In this document: positions 53,873-63,427 of the stretch, one piece after another
Position numbering within the stretch: the stretch's first letter is position 1
Layout of the letters: every line of letters starts with the position of its first letter
Assembly (NCBI RefSeq): GCF_014650595.1
Contig: NZ_BMVG01000023.1
Location: 50,652-114,651, forward strand
Direction: 5' to 3'
Length of the DNA stretch: 64,000 nucleotides
From: Streptomyces alanosinicus
Lineage (GTDB): Bacteria; Actinomycetota; Actinomycetes; Streptomycetales; Streptomycetaceae
Position numbers and translations under genes: made by a program
The notes under the pieces: generated by a model
What the model saw: the letters and a program-made list of their open reading frames with translations, nothing else
The model's database searches: none
Told to the model about the DNA's origin: nothing

Positions 53873-55324
53873 CTACTTCGGTGCCTGGAAGCCGCCGATC
53901 TTCTGCTCCAGCAGTTCGGCCAGGCGCAGCGGGGTGCGGTCCTCGAACATCGGACCGATGAGCTGCACTCCCACCGGCAGACCCTCGGGCGACCGGCCCG
54001 CTGGCACAGCGGTGGAGGGTAGACCGGGCATGGTGGCCAGACCGGCCCAGACGAGCTGGTCGAAGTACGGATACTCGACGCCGTCGATGTCGATCCGGCG
54101 TTCCCTCGGATCGGGGTTGTGGTCGTGCGGGAACGCGGGAGTGGGCGTGATGGGACACACCACGGCGTCGTACTCGGCGAAGAACCGGCGCCAGCCGTGG
54201 CGGTGGAGCTCGCGACGGCTGTTCGCCTCGATCCAGTCGCGGTGACTGCACACCATGCCGCGCAGCATCGCCGCATCGAGACTCTGGTCGTCTGCGCTCA
54301 GTGCGGCGGCGCGGGTCCGCAGCTGCTCGTACGCTTCGACGGGAAATCGTGCAACGGAGCCCGAAAACAGCAACTGCCTGTAGAGCATCGCGGCTTCGGT
54401 CAGATCGGGCAGCAGCGGACTGTGCCGTTCGACGCGGGCGCCGCCGTCGACAAGCGCGTCGGCCACCCGGCCCACGCCCGCCCGCACAGCGGACCCGGTC
54501 GGAATGAGCGGATGGTCGTCGAGGACCAGGACCCGGAAGTCGCGGAGCCGTTCGTGGCGCGCGGGCGGCAGCGTCAGGTGGTACGCCACACCGAGCGTCA
54601 ACGGGTCCGGTCCGGCCATGACGTCGAGCAGGAGCGTGAGGTCGCGAGCGGTGCGCGCCATCGGACCGACGACGGCGAGGTCGTGCTCGACCGGCAGGGC
54701 CGGCCCGGGCGGCGGGACCATGCCGCGGCTCGCCGTCAGCCCGAGTGTCGGCTTGTGCGCGTAAATGCCGCAGAAATGCGCGGGCGTGCGCAACGAACCG
54801 GCGAGGTCGGAGCCGATGGACAGCGCGCCGAATCCGGACGCCAGGGCCGCCGCCGAGCCGCCGGAGGATCCGCCCGACGTACGACGGTGGTCCCACGGGT
54901 TGTTGGTGGTGCCGTAGATCTCGTTGAAGGTCTGTATGTCTTGCAGCCCCAGGGGCACATTGGTCTTGCCGAGCACCACCGCGCCCGCGGCCCTGAGCCG
55001 CGACACCTGCACCGCGTCCTCGGCCGGCACGAAGTTCCGGTGCGGCGGCATACCCCAGGTCGTGGGCAGCCCCGCAATGTCGTACGACTCCTTGACCGTC
55101 ACCGGAATGCCCAGCAGCGGCTGGTCCTCACCACGGGCACGCGCCTGGTCGGCATCGCGTGCGGCGGCCCGCGCACGATCGAAGTCCGGCACGCAGATCG
55201 CGTTGATCGCCTTGTCGTCCCGCTCGATACGGGCGATCGCCTCGTCGGTCAGTTCCACCGAGGTCACTTCACCGGCACGCAAAGCAGCCACGAGTGTCTC
55301 GGCCGTCAGAAAACTCCATTCCAT
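53873..55324 (-). CDS. Amidase (amidase signature family)
   Basis: 483 residues. The Ser-cisSer-Lys triad is visible: K78 in VTVKES, S153 in TSGGSSGGSAAA and S177 in SDLAGSLRTPA. Ends with the family's GLPVGVQLIGP. It hydrolyses amides; the subgroup cannot be read, but unlike GatA it stands alone. ATG start (MEWSFLTAET); no ribosome site is obvious on the 5' side, and the ATG is the first in the family's alignment position. The gap 53731-53872 and the short overlapping frame there hold no supported gene. Confidence 0.9.
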   Translation of the reverse strand: MEWSFLTAETLVAALRAGEVTSVELTDEAIARIERDDKAINAICVPDFDRARAAARDADQARARGEDQPLLGIPVTVKESYDIAGLPTTWGMPPHRNFVPAEDAVQVSRLRAAGAVVLGKTNVPLGLQDIQTFNEIYGTTNNPWDHRRTSGGSSGGSAAALASGFGALSIGSDLAGSLRTPAHFCGIYAHKPTLGLTASRGMVPPPGPALPVEHDLAVVGPMARTARDLTLLLDVMAGPDPLTLGVAYHLTLPPARHERLRDFRVLVLDDHPLIPTGSAVRAGVGRVADALVDGGARVERHSPLLPDLTEAAMLYRQLLFSGSVARFPVEAYEQLRTRAAALSADDQSLDAAMLRGMVCSHRDWIEANSRRELHRHGWRRFFAEYDAVVCPITPTPAFPHDHNPDPRERRIDIDGVEYPYFDQLVWAGLATMPGLPSTAVPAGRSPEGLPVGVQLIGPMFEDRTPLRLAELLEQKIGGFQAPK

Positions 55325-55533
55325 GAATGAGACCGTATAGACCTCCGAAAGAGGTCATAAAATGCCGCTTCGTGCAACCGTTGCGGGATGCCTGAACACT
55401 CATCGGGCTCGCCCTTGCAGCTGAGCCAGCGCGCTCGAGCTCGTCACGCGGTCGAGGGCCACCGAGGCAGGTGCCCACCTCGGGCGAGGCCAGCAACTCT
55501 GGCACATACGCAGCACCGGCTCCCGCACACACA

Positions 55534-55578
55534 GCGGCGTCCCGGGCCTCTTCCATCACGAGAGGCCCGGGACGCCGC
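55534..55578 (-). terminator. Strong hairpin terminator
   Basis: A perfect 18-base stem, GCGGCGTCCCGGGCCTCT and its complement, around a nine-base loop. It lies after the stop of the proline-rich protein gene and stops transcription towards the amidase. The remainder of 55325-55721 shows no gene. Confidence 0.8.
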
Positions 55579-55721
55579 CTTTCCAGCCCGCCGGCCCGTG
55601 ACGCATCAGGAGGGTGCGCACGGGTCAGCGGGGTCTATGCCACCCCGAAGAACAGCACACAGACGCAGAATCACACCCATCACGCCCCCACCGTTACACC
55701 GAGCCGGCTCCCACGAGGGAA

Positions 55722-56195
55722 CTAGCAGCCCGTGCCACCGCCCAAGCCCAGCAGACCGAGTACAGCGCTGAGCAGACCACCGAGCAGACCACCGGACCCG
55801 GTGCTGCACTGGGAACCACCACTGCTGCCGCCACTGTCACCCGGCGGCGTAGCCGGGGACGAAGCGCCGCTGCCACCGCCACTGCTGCAGTCGCAGCCGT
55901 TGCCGGTGCCGCTGGAGCCACCAGCGCCGCCTGGGGCGGAGGGCGCGGGCGCGGACGGAGCCGGCGCCGAGGGAGCAGGAGCGGGCGCGGACGGCGCAGG
56001 CGCCGAAGGAGCGGGCGCGGAGGGCGCGGGCGCCGAAGGAGCGGGCGCGGAGGGCGCGGGCGCGGACGGCGCAGGCGCCGAAGGAGCGGGGACGGGGGCC
56101 GTGTGTGCCTGGGCGGGAGCGGCGAGCGCGAAGGCACCAACGGTGAGCAGCACACTTGCGGACGTACGGGCCATGGAGCGGCGTACGCAGTTCAC
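55722..56195 (-). CDS. Secreted APSAP-repeat protein with Gly/Cys-rich tail
   Basis: 157 residues. A signal peptide (RTSASVLLTVGAFALAAPAQA) is followed by some ten repeats of PAPSA, a rigid, probably wall-spanning stalk. The C-terminal 60 residues are Gly/Ser-rich with CDCSSGGG and QCSTGSGG, and end GLLGLGGGTGC with a terminal cysteine. GTG start (MNCVRRS) with AGGAG six bases upstream. No family recognised. The repeat DNA is itself a tandem array (about 55935-56095). Confidence 0.8.
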   Translation of the reverse strand: MNCVRRSMARTSASVLLTVGAFALAAPAQAHTAPVPAPSAPAPSAPAPSAPAPSAPAPSAPAPSAPAPSAPAPAPSAPAPSAPAPSAPGGAGGSSGTGNGCDCSSGGGSGASSPATPPGDSGGSSGGSQCSTGSGGLLGGLLSAVLGLLGLGGGTGC

Positions 56196-56494
56196 ATCTA
56201 ACTCCTGACGATCCGTTAGTAGGACATAAGCGACACTAGGGGCACCTCGCCCATGAGAACGCGACCACGCGGACACGCAGATGTAGAGGAATCGTTCGAT
56301 AAGTGTGGAGGATTTGTGACGGTCCGTCGGCAGGCGAGACGAAAGCGCCAGCGGGGCATCGCGGCCGGCACGCACGCCGCCCGGCACCGGAGCAAGCCCT
56401 CCACAACGCTCTTGAGGAGCTACGGGGCCTGGGACACGCCCGGAGCGTCGGCCGCGTACTGCGGTTCCACAAGTGGCATGACGGACCCGCACTG

Positions 56495-56590
56495 AAAAGC
56501 GCAGCACGCCCTCGTGGACGAAGCCGTTGCGCTCGGCGGAGCGCAGCATCGCGGTGCTGTCCGACAGCGTCTCGGTCTGCAGCCGCCGCA
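56495..56590 (-). pseudogene. Acetyltransferase C-terminal remnant
   Basis: The reverse strand reads TAMLRSAERNGFVHEGVLRF, the conserved end of GNAT acetyltransferases (RSxERNGFxxEGxLR). It is isolated, with no start or acetyl-CoA site. The rest of 56196-57009 contains no supported gene and includes the promoter region of the lanthipeptide precursor. Confidence 0.5.
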
Positions 56591-57009
56591 ACCGGGGATC
56601 GCGGCCTGACCGGTCCGGCGCAAGGGCGAAACAGGTCAGGTCACTTGGCGCGGTGTGCGAGGAGCGGCTTCCGGACGCGACGCCGGCCGCGTCTGACTGC
56701 GGTCGACTCTCACATGGGGTGTCCGCGGAAGCCGTCAGGGCCGCGTGGCGTGGGCGGTGCCGGCTCGGCAGCCCGCTGTCGGGCCCTTCCGCTCGCTCCC
56801 CCACCCCGGCCGGTTCGGTCGGCCCGCCGAACGGCGCTCCTGACCTCGGTCACCGCTGAACCACGGCGCTGTTCCGTCGGTCCCGCGTGTCCCCGGGCGC
56901 CTCACACGGAACAGGTGACTGTGGCCGGATCGACCGGCTCACACACGTCGCCAACCGAACATACTCAGAACCTGCACATTCCGTCCCTTGTCACGTACGG
57001 AGGTCGACC

Positions 57010-57210
57010 ATGCCCCAGAGCAGTGTGCAGGCCCACGCGGTGCTCGACGCCTGGCTGTCCGGCGCCGAGAGCGCGTTCGGCCAGCTGAACCCCGCCGGCC
57101 CGCTCTACGTCGGCGGCTCCGCCGCCGAGGCCGCGCTCACCGATCCCAGCGACTCGCTGTACGGCTTCTGTTCCAGCCCGAGCGGGTCGCACGGCAGCTG
57201 GTGCTGCTGA
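57010..57210 (+). CDS. lanA: Class II lanthipeptide precursor
   Basis: 66 residues. A helical acidic leader (AVLDAWLSGAESAFGQLN) is followed by YVGG and SAAEAALTDPSDSLYG, then the core-like end GFCSSPSGSHGSWCC, with cysteines 54, 65 and 66 and serines 55, 56, 58, 60 and 63 available for dehydration and ring formation. The ATG has CGGAGGTCGACC upstream. The gene is followed by a LanM synthetase on the same strand after 145 bases, which fixes the assignment. The processing site is not certain: GG at 35-36 is possible, a later site equally so. The symbol is generic. Confidence 0.85.
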   Translation: MPQSSVQAHAVLDAWLSGAESAFGQLNPAGPLYVGGSAAEAALTDPSDSLYGFCSSPSGSHGSWCC

Positions 57211-57222
57211 TCGTCCTGACGG

Positions 57223-57246
57223 CCTGAGCCTTCTGCGGCCCTCAGG
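57223..57246 (+). terminator. Attenuator between precursor and synthetase
   Basis: CCTGAGCC-TTCTGC-GGCCCTCAGG forms a stem with one unpaired C, 12 bases after the precursor stop. It likely lowers transcription into the synthetase. Confidence 0.5.
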
Positions 57247-57355
57247 GCAGCAGAGCGCCGGGTCCAGGACCGAGGCGCGGGGAACGGCTCCGTGTTCCCC
57301 GCGTGTCGGGGCACCGCGCAGTACGGCCGAGTCGACGACGAGAGGAAGGCCGAGG

Positions 57356-60184
57356 GTGAGCGCGACGGCACAGCACCTGCAGCAGGACAAGGACGAGTCC
57401 CCGTCGTTCGACCGACCCGTGCGGCGTATCGCCCGTCCGTGGCGGGACGAACTGGCCCGGCGGCTGGCCGTCGTGGAGGGCCTGGATCCGGCCGAGCGGC
57501 ACGTGGTCCTGGAGGCCGGACACAACGCCCTGCTGCAGTCCCTGCACGCCAAGCTGTCCCGGCTCTTCCTGATCGAACTGCACGCGCTGCGCCTGGCCGC
57601 GGGCAGCGGTGCCGCCGAGGCCGACACGGAGACCTGGGCGGCGTTCATCGAGGAGGCCGACCAGGACGGTTACCTGGACGGGCTGGCGAACCGGTACCCG
57701 GGCCTCGGCCCCCGGATCGAGGCTGTCGCGCGACGGTGGTTGACGGCCACGGCCGGATGCGCGGAACGGCTCGCGGCCGACCGCGAGCTGCTGCGCCCCT
57801 TGCTGAAAGGACGCGCGGGTGCGCTGTGTGCGCTCTCGTTCGGCGCGGGCGACAGCCATCGGGGCGGACTCACGGTCACCCGCGTCGACTTCGACGGCGG
57901 CACCGTCATGTACAAACCCCGGCCGTCCGAGGCGGATGTGGCGCTCGGCGCGCTGCTGGAGGAGCTGTTCGCGTCCCTCCCCGATGCCCCGGCGCCGCAC
58001 GAGCGCATCCGGGTGCCGCGGACGCTCGCGTGTGCCGGCTACGGATGGGCCGAATTCATACCCCATCGCTACTGCGCCGACGACGCCCAACTCGCTGTGT
58101 TCTACCGCAATGTAGGCCATTGGCTCGCCGTGCTCCGCTTCACCGGCGGAACCGACATGCACGCCGAGAACATGATCGCCGCCGGCCCGGTGCCGGTGAT
58201 CGTGGACGCCGAGACGCTCTTCGACGCCCCCGCACCCTTCCCGCCCAGCGGCCGCGGCGACGCGGTGGACGTGGCCGCGGCCGCCATCCGCCGCACGGTG
58301 CTGCGGACCGGGCTGCTCCCCGTGCGCGGCACCGGCTTTGCGCTCGGCGGCGTGGACATCTCCGGTGTCGGTTCGCTCCCCGGCCAACAGCCGCTCATCC
58401 CCAACCCGGTGATCACGGACGCCGGAACCGCGGCCGCCCGCTTCCAGGTGGACCTCGTCGCGATGCCCGTCGCCGGCAACCACCCCAGCCCGACGCCGGT
58501 GCTCAGCACGTACTGGGACCGCGTCCTCGACGGATTCCGCGAGATGACCGCACATCTGCGCCGGCCCGGGACGGATCCGTCCAGGCTGCTGCGCCGCTTC
58601 CAGGGTGCCCGGGCACGCCGCATCCTGCGGCCCACACAGGCGTACGTCGACATCGGCCGGATGCTGTGGCATCCGGCCTCCCTGCACGACGAGGGGGCGG
58701 CCGTCGAGCGAGCGAGGGACATCCTGCGGCGCAACGCCGAGGTGCTGCCGGGAGCACCGACGGACCGGGCGGCCATCGACAGTGAGGCAGCCGACCTGCT
58801 GGCAGGCGACGTACCGATGTTCGGCTTCACCGTCGACGAGGCCGCGATCCGGAACACGATCGAGGACTGGCGCACCGCTGATCTGGCGCTGGAGGAGGCG
58901 GTGATCCAGGACGCGCTGGTGGGTGCCTACCTCAACGAGCGTTCGCTGCCCGCCCGGGTGCAGTCCGCAGCCCGTGATCCGCATGCCCGCGACCGGGAAC
59001 GGCGACGGCGGGCGCTGGCGGCCGAGATGGTACGGCGGCTGTCCGAGGGAGCGGTGCGGGGTGCCGACGGCACGGCCACGTGGATCAGCCCGGTGTTCAC
59101 CCCCGCCGGCTGGTCCATCCGCGTACTCCCCGCGGACCTGTACACAGGTCAGGGCGGCGTGGTGCTCGCTCTCGCCGAGTACCTGAGCGAGGAGCGGGCC
59201 GGGCGGGCGGACGGGGTGCCGGGCGTCGCCGAGCTCTTCGAAGGGGCGTTGCGGGTGCTCGTCAGCACCGAGGACCGGACCCCCACACCGTCTCCCGGTG
59301 CGTTCAGCGGCGCGGCGTCGCAGGTGTGGACCTGGCTGGCGCTGCACCGGGTGACGGGGGACGACCGGATGCTGGAACGGGCCGCGGAACGCGCCGCGCT
59401 GCTCACGCCGGGCGCCCGGCTCATCGAGGACGACAACGAGGTGGACCTGCTGAACGGCGCGGCCGGCGCGGTCGTACCGCTGCTGAACCTCGCGGGCGCG
59501 ACCGGACAGGACCGCTGGCTGGACGCTGCCGCCCACATCGGGCGCCGGCTCGTCGGGCAGGCCACACTGGACGCGAGGGGCGCGCGCTGGACCACCCGCC
59601 TCAACCCCGAGGGCATCGGCGGTTTCGCCCACGGAGCCACCGGCATCGGCTGGGCGCTGGCCCGGCTCGCCCTCGGCGAGGCCGGATCGGCCGCCGAGCG
59701 GCGCGGCTGGGACGACCTCGCACGACGGGCTTTCGCCTACCAGGAGTCGCTCTACCAGCCGGAGGCGGGCAACTGGCTCGACGCCCGCATCGGCGCCGAG
59801 GAGGACTTCTTCACCAGCTGGTGCCACGGCAGTGCGGGAATCGGCGTCGGCATGCTCGACCTCCACCGGCGAGCCGGCGACCCCGCCCACCTGGACATGG
59901 CGGAACGAGCCGCGCGCGCCTGCGCAGCAGAGGGGTTCGGCTGGAGCCACACCCTGTGCCACGGCGACCTCGGCCTCTGGCAGTTCCTCACCTCCCTGGG
60001 CTCCGGAACCCCCTGCGACCTGGACGGCGAGATCCTCACCGGTCTGGAACAACGCGGCCCGGTCGGCGGGCTGGCCCGAGAAGCGTTCTCCCCGAGCCTG
60101 ATGTCGGGCCTCTGCGGAGTCCTCCACACCCTGCTGCGCATGCACCACGCGGCCGACCTGCCCGATCCCCTCGTCCTCGACTGA
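57356..60184 (+). CDS. lanM: Type 2 lanthipeptide synthetase LanM
   Basis: 942 residues, the usual size. The N-terminal dehydratase half (DUF4135) has YKPRP (residues 183-187), GWAEFI and the GGTDMHAENMIAAGPVPVIVDAETLF stretch (quoted in part), the kinase-like active site that phosphorylates Ser/Thr. The C-terminal half is the LanC-like cyclase with zinc ligands in SWCHGSAG (near 823) and TLCHGDLG (near 868) and a preceding GFAHGATGIGWAL repeat. GTG start with AGGGT upstream. It dehydrates and cyclises the peptide encoded just before it. No transporter, protease or immunity gene adjoins, so those functions must come from elsewhere. Confidence 0.93.
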   Translation: MSATAQHLQQDKDESPSFDRPVRRIARPWRDELARRLAVVEGLDPAERHVVLEAGHNALLQSLHAKLSRLFLIELHALRLAAGSGAAEADTETWAAFIEEADQDGYLDGLANRYPGLGPRIEAVARRWLTATAGCAERLAADRELLRPLLKGRAGALCALSFGAGDSHRGGLTVTRVDFDGGTVMYKPRPSEADVALGALLEELFASLPDAPAPHERIRVPRTLACAGYGWAEFIPHRYCADDAQLAVFYRNVGHWLAVLRFTGGTDMHAENMIAAGPVPVIVDAETLFDAPAPFPPSGRGDAVDVAAAAIRRTVLRTGLLPVRGTGFALGGVDISGVGSLPGQQPLIPNPVITDAGTAAARFQVDLVAMPVAGNHPSPTPVLSTYWDRVLDGFREMTAHLRRPGTDPSRLLRRFQGARARRILRPTQAYVDIGRMLWHPASLHDEGAAVERARDILRRNAEVLPGAPTDRAAIDSEAADLLAGDVPMFGFTVDEAAIRNTIEDWRTADLALEEAVIQDALVGAYLNERSLPARVQSAARDPHARDRERRRRALAAEMVRRLSEGAVRGADGTATWISPVFTPAGWSIRVLPADLYTGQGGVVLALAEYLSEERAGRADGVPGVAELFEGALRVLVSTEDRTPTPSPGAFSGAASQVWTWLALHRVTGDDRMLERAAERAALLTPGARLIEDDNEVDLLNGAAGAVVPLLNLAGATGQDRWLDAAAHIGRRLVGQATLDARGARWTTRLNPEGIGGFAHGATGIGWALARLALGEAGSAAERRGWDDLARRAFAYQESLYQPEAGNWLDARIGAEEDFFTSWCHGSAGIGVGMLDLHRRAGDPAHLDMAERAARACAAEGFGWSHTLCHGDLGLWQFLTSLGSGTPCDLDGEILTGLEQRGPVGGLAREAFSPSLMSGLCGVLHTLLRMHHAADLPDPLVLD

Positions 60185-60391
60185 GCCCTCGCACAGGTGG
60201 TGCCGGGGTGGTCGGCCGAAGTCCAACGGTGAGGCGGGCCGGTAGTCATGCGACACCAGTTACGAGGTAGTGACAATCGGGGGCCAACTTCTGGGCGCGC
60301 CTACCACTCTTCCTCGGTGAAAGTGCGTCAATTAGTGAGCTATGGAGTCTAACTGACGCAAAGGGGATAAGGGTATCTAAGGAGACCGAGC

Positions 60392-60790
60392 ATGAAGCTT
60401 GGTATGAAGCGGCTCGTGGTGGTCGGCGCGTTGGGCGTGGCCTCGGGGGCACTGGCGGTATCCCCGGCGTTCGCAAAGAGCGACATCTCGATCGAGGCCA
60501 CCCCGCACACCGCGCACGCGGGTCAGGTGGTGAAGGTACACGGCCAGGGTGACGACGACGCCGAGCAGTACACCGTGCTCGTCATACAGGAGCGGTCCGG
60601 CAAACCCGGCCACTGGGGCCACTGGCACGCCGTCACGCGGAGCTTCAACGGCGACGCGCGCGCGAACGTCAAGGCCACGCACACGGGTGATCTGCAGTTC
60701 CGTGCAGTGATGTACTCGACCGACAAGCACCACCAGCACGCGAAGACGGACCGCATCTCCACGCCGGTGACCGTCCGCGTCGTCCGCTGA
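60392..60790 (+). CDS. Small secreted beta-domain protein
   Basis: 132 residues. A signal peptide (KRLVVVGALGVASGALAV, cleavage after PAFA) is followed by an Ig-like beta domain: ISIEATPHTAHAGQVVKVHG at the start, YTVLVIQERSGKPGHWGHWHAV in the middle and STPVTVRVVR at the end, each quoted in part. It is His-rich (HWGHWHAV, HHQHAK). No family assigned. ATG with AAGGAGACC upstream. A strong hairpin follows its stop. Confidence 0.8.
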   Translation: MKLGMKRLVVVGALGVASGALAVSPAFAKSDISIEATPHTAHAGQVVKVHGQGDDDAEQYTVLVIQERSGKPGHWGHWHAVTRSFNGDARANVKATHTGDLQFRAVMYSTDKHHQHAKTDRISTPVTVRVVR

Positions 60791-60819
60791 CCGATACAGG
60801 AGCACCGCACACTGATCGA

Positions 60820-60860
60820 CCCCCTTCACCGGAACGGCACGGCCGTTCCGGTGAAGGGGG
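60820..60860 (+). terminator. Strong hairpin terminator
   Basis: A perfect 19-base stem, CCCCCTTCACCGGAACGGC and its complement, around ACG, 30 bases after the small secreted protein's stop. Confidence 0.85.
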
Positions 60861-61041
60861 GGGGCACCGCTCCCCGCCCGTCCACGCGCGCTCACCCGGC
60901 CAACCCGCACACCCACCCGCACTCCACGAGCACCTGCCCACTAGGCTGGGCCGCTCCGATGGGCGGTCGCCCGCCGCCCGGCGAGGGGGCACAGCGCTCG
61001 TACGGCTGCGCCTCACCATCACACCCGAGGAGTGCAACCGA

Positions 61042-61737
61042 GTGTCTTTCTTCACCATCGGCCACCGCGGTGTCATGGCCGCCGAGCCGGAGAACACCCT
61101 GCGCTCCTTCCTGCGGGCCGAACGCGAGGGGCTCGACGGCATCGAACTGGACCTGCACCTGAGCAAGGACGGCGAGCTGGTCGTCATGCACGACGAGACC
61201 CTGGACCGCACGACGGACGGCTCCGGTCCGATCGCCGACCAGAAGTTGCGGAGGCTCAAGAAGCTCGACGCAGGCCTCGGCGAGCGCATCCCCACGTTCG
61301 GGGAGGTGCTGGACGCAGTCGGGCCGACGCTGCCGATCCAGGCGGAGATCAAGGACGTGGCCGCCGCCCGGTCGCTGGCCAAGGTACTCGCCGACCGCGA
61401 CCTGTTGGACCGGGTCTCGGTGCTGTCGTTCCACGACGTGGCGCTGATCGAGATCCACAACCTGCTGCCGCAGGCCCGCACCGTGCTGGTGGCCGGTCCC
61501 AGCGCGCACCGTGACACCTTCGTCGGCCGCGCCCAGAAGGTCGGTTCCACCCTGGTCAGCGTGGAGCTGCGCCAGCTGAACCGGGCCATCGTCGAGAAGT
61601 GCGGCGCCGCCGGCATCGACGTGATGGCCTGGACCGTCAACGACGAGCGAGACCTGGCGCTGGCCCGGACACTCGGCCTGGTGGGCTGCGTGACCGACCA
61701 GCCCGGCATGAAGCGGCTGGTCGAGGCCACGGCCTGA
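61042..61737 (+). CDS. Glycerophosphodiester phosphodiesterase
   Basis: 231 residues. Family motifs: TIGHRG (H8-R9), PENT (E17-N18), the metal-binding ELDLHLSKDGELVVMHDETLDRTTDG (quoted in part), and the closing WTVNDERDL and TDQPG. It hydrolyses glycerophosphodiesters to glycerol-3-phosphate and alcohol. There is no signal peptide, so it is cytoplasmic. GTG start with GAGGAG upstream. It stands alone between the hairpin and the lipoprotein-like operon. Confidence 0.92.
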   Translation: MSFFTIGHRGVMAAEPENTLRSFLRAEREGLDGIELDLHLSKDGELVVMHDETLDRTTDGSGPIADQKLRRLKKLDAGLGERIPTFGEVLDAVGPTLPIQAEIKDVAAARSLAKVLADRDLLDRVSVLSFHDVALIEIHNLLPQARTVLVAGPSAHRDTFVGRAQKVGSTLVSVELRQLNRAIVEKCGAAGIDVMAWTVNDERDLALARTLGLVGCVTDQPGMKRLVEATA

Positions 61738-61908
61738 CCTCAGAGTCCGGGACCGAACCGGCCGCCCATGCGGTCAGAGCAAAGTATGAATGCCTCCTCT
61801 CCCGAGACCGCCGCCACCGGCACACAACCCTTGCACATGGGCGTGGCTTGACCGAGTCATGTGCCGGGAAGGTCTTCTGGTGAACGTGAACCCTTGGGGA
61901 GGAGGGAC

Positions 61909-62472
61909 ATGTCCACAGGGTTTGCAAGGGTCTTGTGCGCTGCCCTGGTGAGTGCGGTCGCGGGGGGTGTGTGCCTCGGGTGCGGGCACCAACCCCCTCC
62001 GGCCCCGGAGACCCCCAGTGGTGGCGTTGTCTCCTCCGCCTCCGGCGGTTCCCCGAGTCTGGCGCCGTCCCACGGGCGCACGGCCGGTGGCGCCGCGGCG
62101 GCGGGCGGTACGTCATCGTCAGGGGGCGGCACGTCGTCGGCGGGCGGTACGTGGACGTACGGCGGTGATCCGATTCCCCCCGTCGCTCCGCCGCCCTCCG
62201 CCACCGTGGGCCCTCTGCCGCCGCCGGGTGTCGACCCGGGCGGCGGGAGCGGCAGCACCGGGGGAAGCTCCAGTGGTGGAATGTCAAGCGGCGGTACAGG
62301 TACCTGCCCGCCCAGCGGGTCGGTGGGCACGTCGCAGGGAGGCGGCGGAACGTCGTCCGGTGCGACGAGCTCGACCAGTGACACGCCCCCGGCAGCAGGC
62401 CCGACGCCGAAGCCCTCGCCGTCCAGGTCCGGCTCGCCCTGCTCGACGGCCAGCCCTACGGGCACCCGATGA
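61909..62472 (+). CDS. Exported Gly/Ser/Pro-rich low-complexity protein
   Basis: 187 residues. A hydrophobic N-terminus (FARVLCAALVSAVAGGVCLGC) could be a signal peptide with a lipobox-like end (CLGC), although the -3 residue is not typical. The remainder is low complexity, GGTSSSGGGTSSAGG-like and Pro-rich, probably disordered and surface-exposed. ATG with GGAGGAGGG upstream. Its stop overlaps the ATG of the next membrane gene (ATGA). No family recognised. Confidence 0.7.
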   Translation: MSTGFARVLCAALVSAVAGGVCLGCGHQPPPAPETPSGGVVSSASGGSPSLAPSHGRTAGGAAAAGGTSSSGGGTSSAGGTWTYGGDPIPPVAPPPSATVGPLPPPGVDPGGGSGSTGGSSSGGMSSGGTGTCPPSGSVGTSQGGGGTSSGATSSTSDTPPAAGPTPKPSPSRSGSPCSTASPTGTR

Positions 62473-63338
62473 CCGACGCCGACCCGCCGGCCCCCGCTCA
62501 CCGCGCGGCGTCCCTGCCCACAGTGCTCAGCGCTACCGTGGCGCAGGCCTCCCTCATCGCGGCGCTCATGTTCTACCTGGGCGCGGTCTACCTCGCCAAT
62601 TACTACGCCTACTTCCACCTGGACGTCTTCAGCCTCGGCATCGGCTACGCCGAACTGGCCATCCAGAGCCTCCGTGTCATCAACAGACCGTCGATCGTCG
62701 GGCTCGCCGCGGCATTGCTGGTCCTGCGGAACCCGAGCGACTACGCCCTCATCCGTCGGATCCCCAAAGCCGACCAGCTCGCCGCCGCCTGGGCACGCTT
62801 GGTCGCGCTGCTGGTCCAAGGGCACGTGGCGGTCGTGGCACTGGGCGTCTTGCTGTTCGCCTACATGTCAAGAGTCGTCCATTACGGATGGCTGGCCCTG
62901 CTGGTTCTCGCCGTCGGCATCCACCTTGCTCGCCTCGACGCCCGGCGGACCGGGTTCGCCGACGCCGGGCCCCGCCGTGCCAACGCCCGCACCCTCGCCG
63001 GGGCAGTGCTGCTCCTGTGGGCCGGGACGCTGGCAGCAGCCCAGATGGGCGCCGACGACGCGAAGGATCTCGGCCATCACGTCGTACGACTCACCGGGGT
63101 GACTGTCTTCACCACCGAGCGGTACAGCATCGCCGGGCCGGGCGTCGCCGTCCAGGACCTCGGCCCGACGGTGCATTTCCGCTACCGCTATACGGGGCTG
63201 CGGCGCCTCATCGACCGATCAGGGCGCTACTACCTGATCCCTGTGGGGTGGACGCGTGACACGGCCGCGGCGTACATCCTGCAGGACGGCGACAACCTGC
63301 GCGTCGAACTCACCCCCGGGGCACGCCCCCAAAGCTGA
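62469..63338 (+). CDS. Multi-pass membrane protein, uncharacterised
   Basis: 289 residues. Hydrophobic helices at about 22-45, 74-87, 112-130, 137-152 and 175-192 form the membrane part; the C-terminal 90 residues are a soluble beta-like domain (VTVFTTERYSIAGPGVAVQ, YYLIPVGWTRDTAAAY). No catalytic motif. The start overlaps the preceding stop, so it is coupled to the low-complexity protein. Family unknown. Confidence 0.75.
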   Translation: MTDADPPAPAHRAASLPTVLSATVAQASLIAALMFYLGAVYLANYYAYFHLDVFSLGIGYAELAIQSLRVINRPSIVGLAAALLVLRNPSDYALIRRIPKADQLAAAWARLVALLVQGHVAVVALGVLLFAYMSRVVHYGWLALLVLAVGIHLARLDARRTGFADAGPRRANARTLAGAVLLLWAGTLAAAQMGADDAKDLGHHVVRLTGVTVFTTERYSIAGPGVAVQDLGPTVHFRYRYTGLRRLIDRSGRYYLIPVGWTRDTAAAYILQDGDNLRVELTPGARPQS

Positions 63339-63427
63339 ACCGACCCCGTTGCATGGAGGCTCGCTTTCAGGTGTAGGCCACCGGAACCCGGGCAGGGGCT
63401 GGTGGAGAACGGATCACGAGCAACGGG

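Noticed and set aside
53730..54245. 171-residue forward frame beginning at the glycosyltransferase stop
   Set aside because: TGATG overlap is suggestive, but most of the frame is antisense to the amidase C-terminus and has no family features.
55935..56095. Possible CRISPR-like array
   Set aside because: The regular repeat encodes PAPSA units in frame, with no spacers.
57242..60256. 1004-residue reverse frame over LanM
   Set aside because: Antisense shadow; no motif, no start site.
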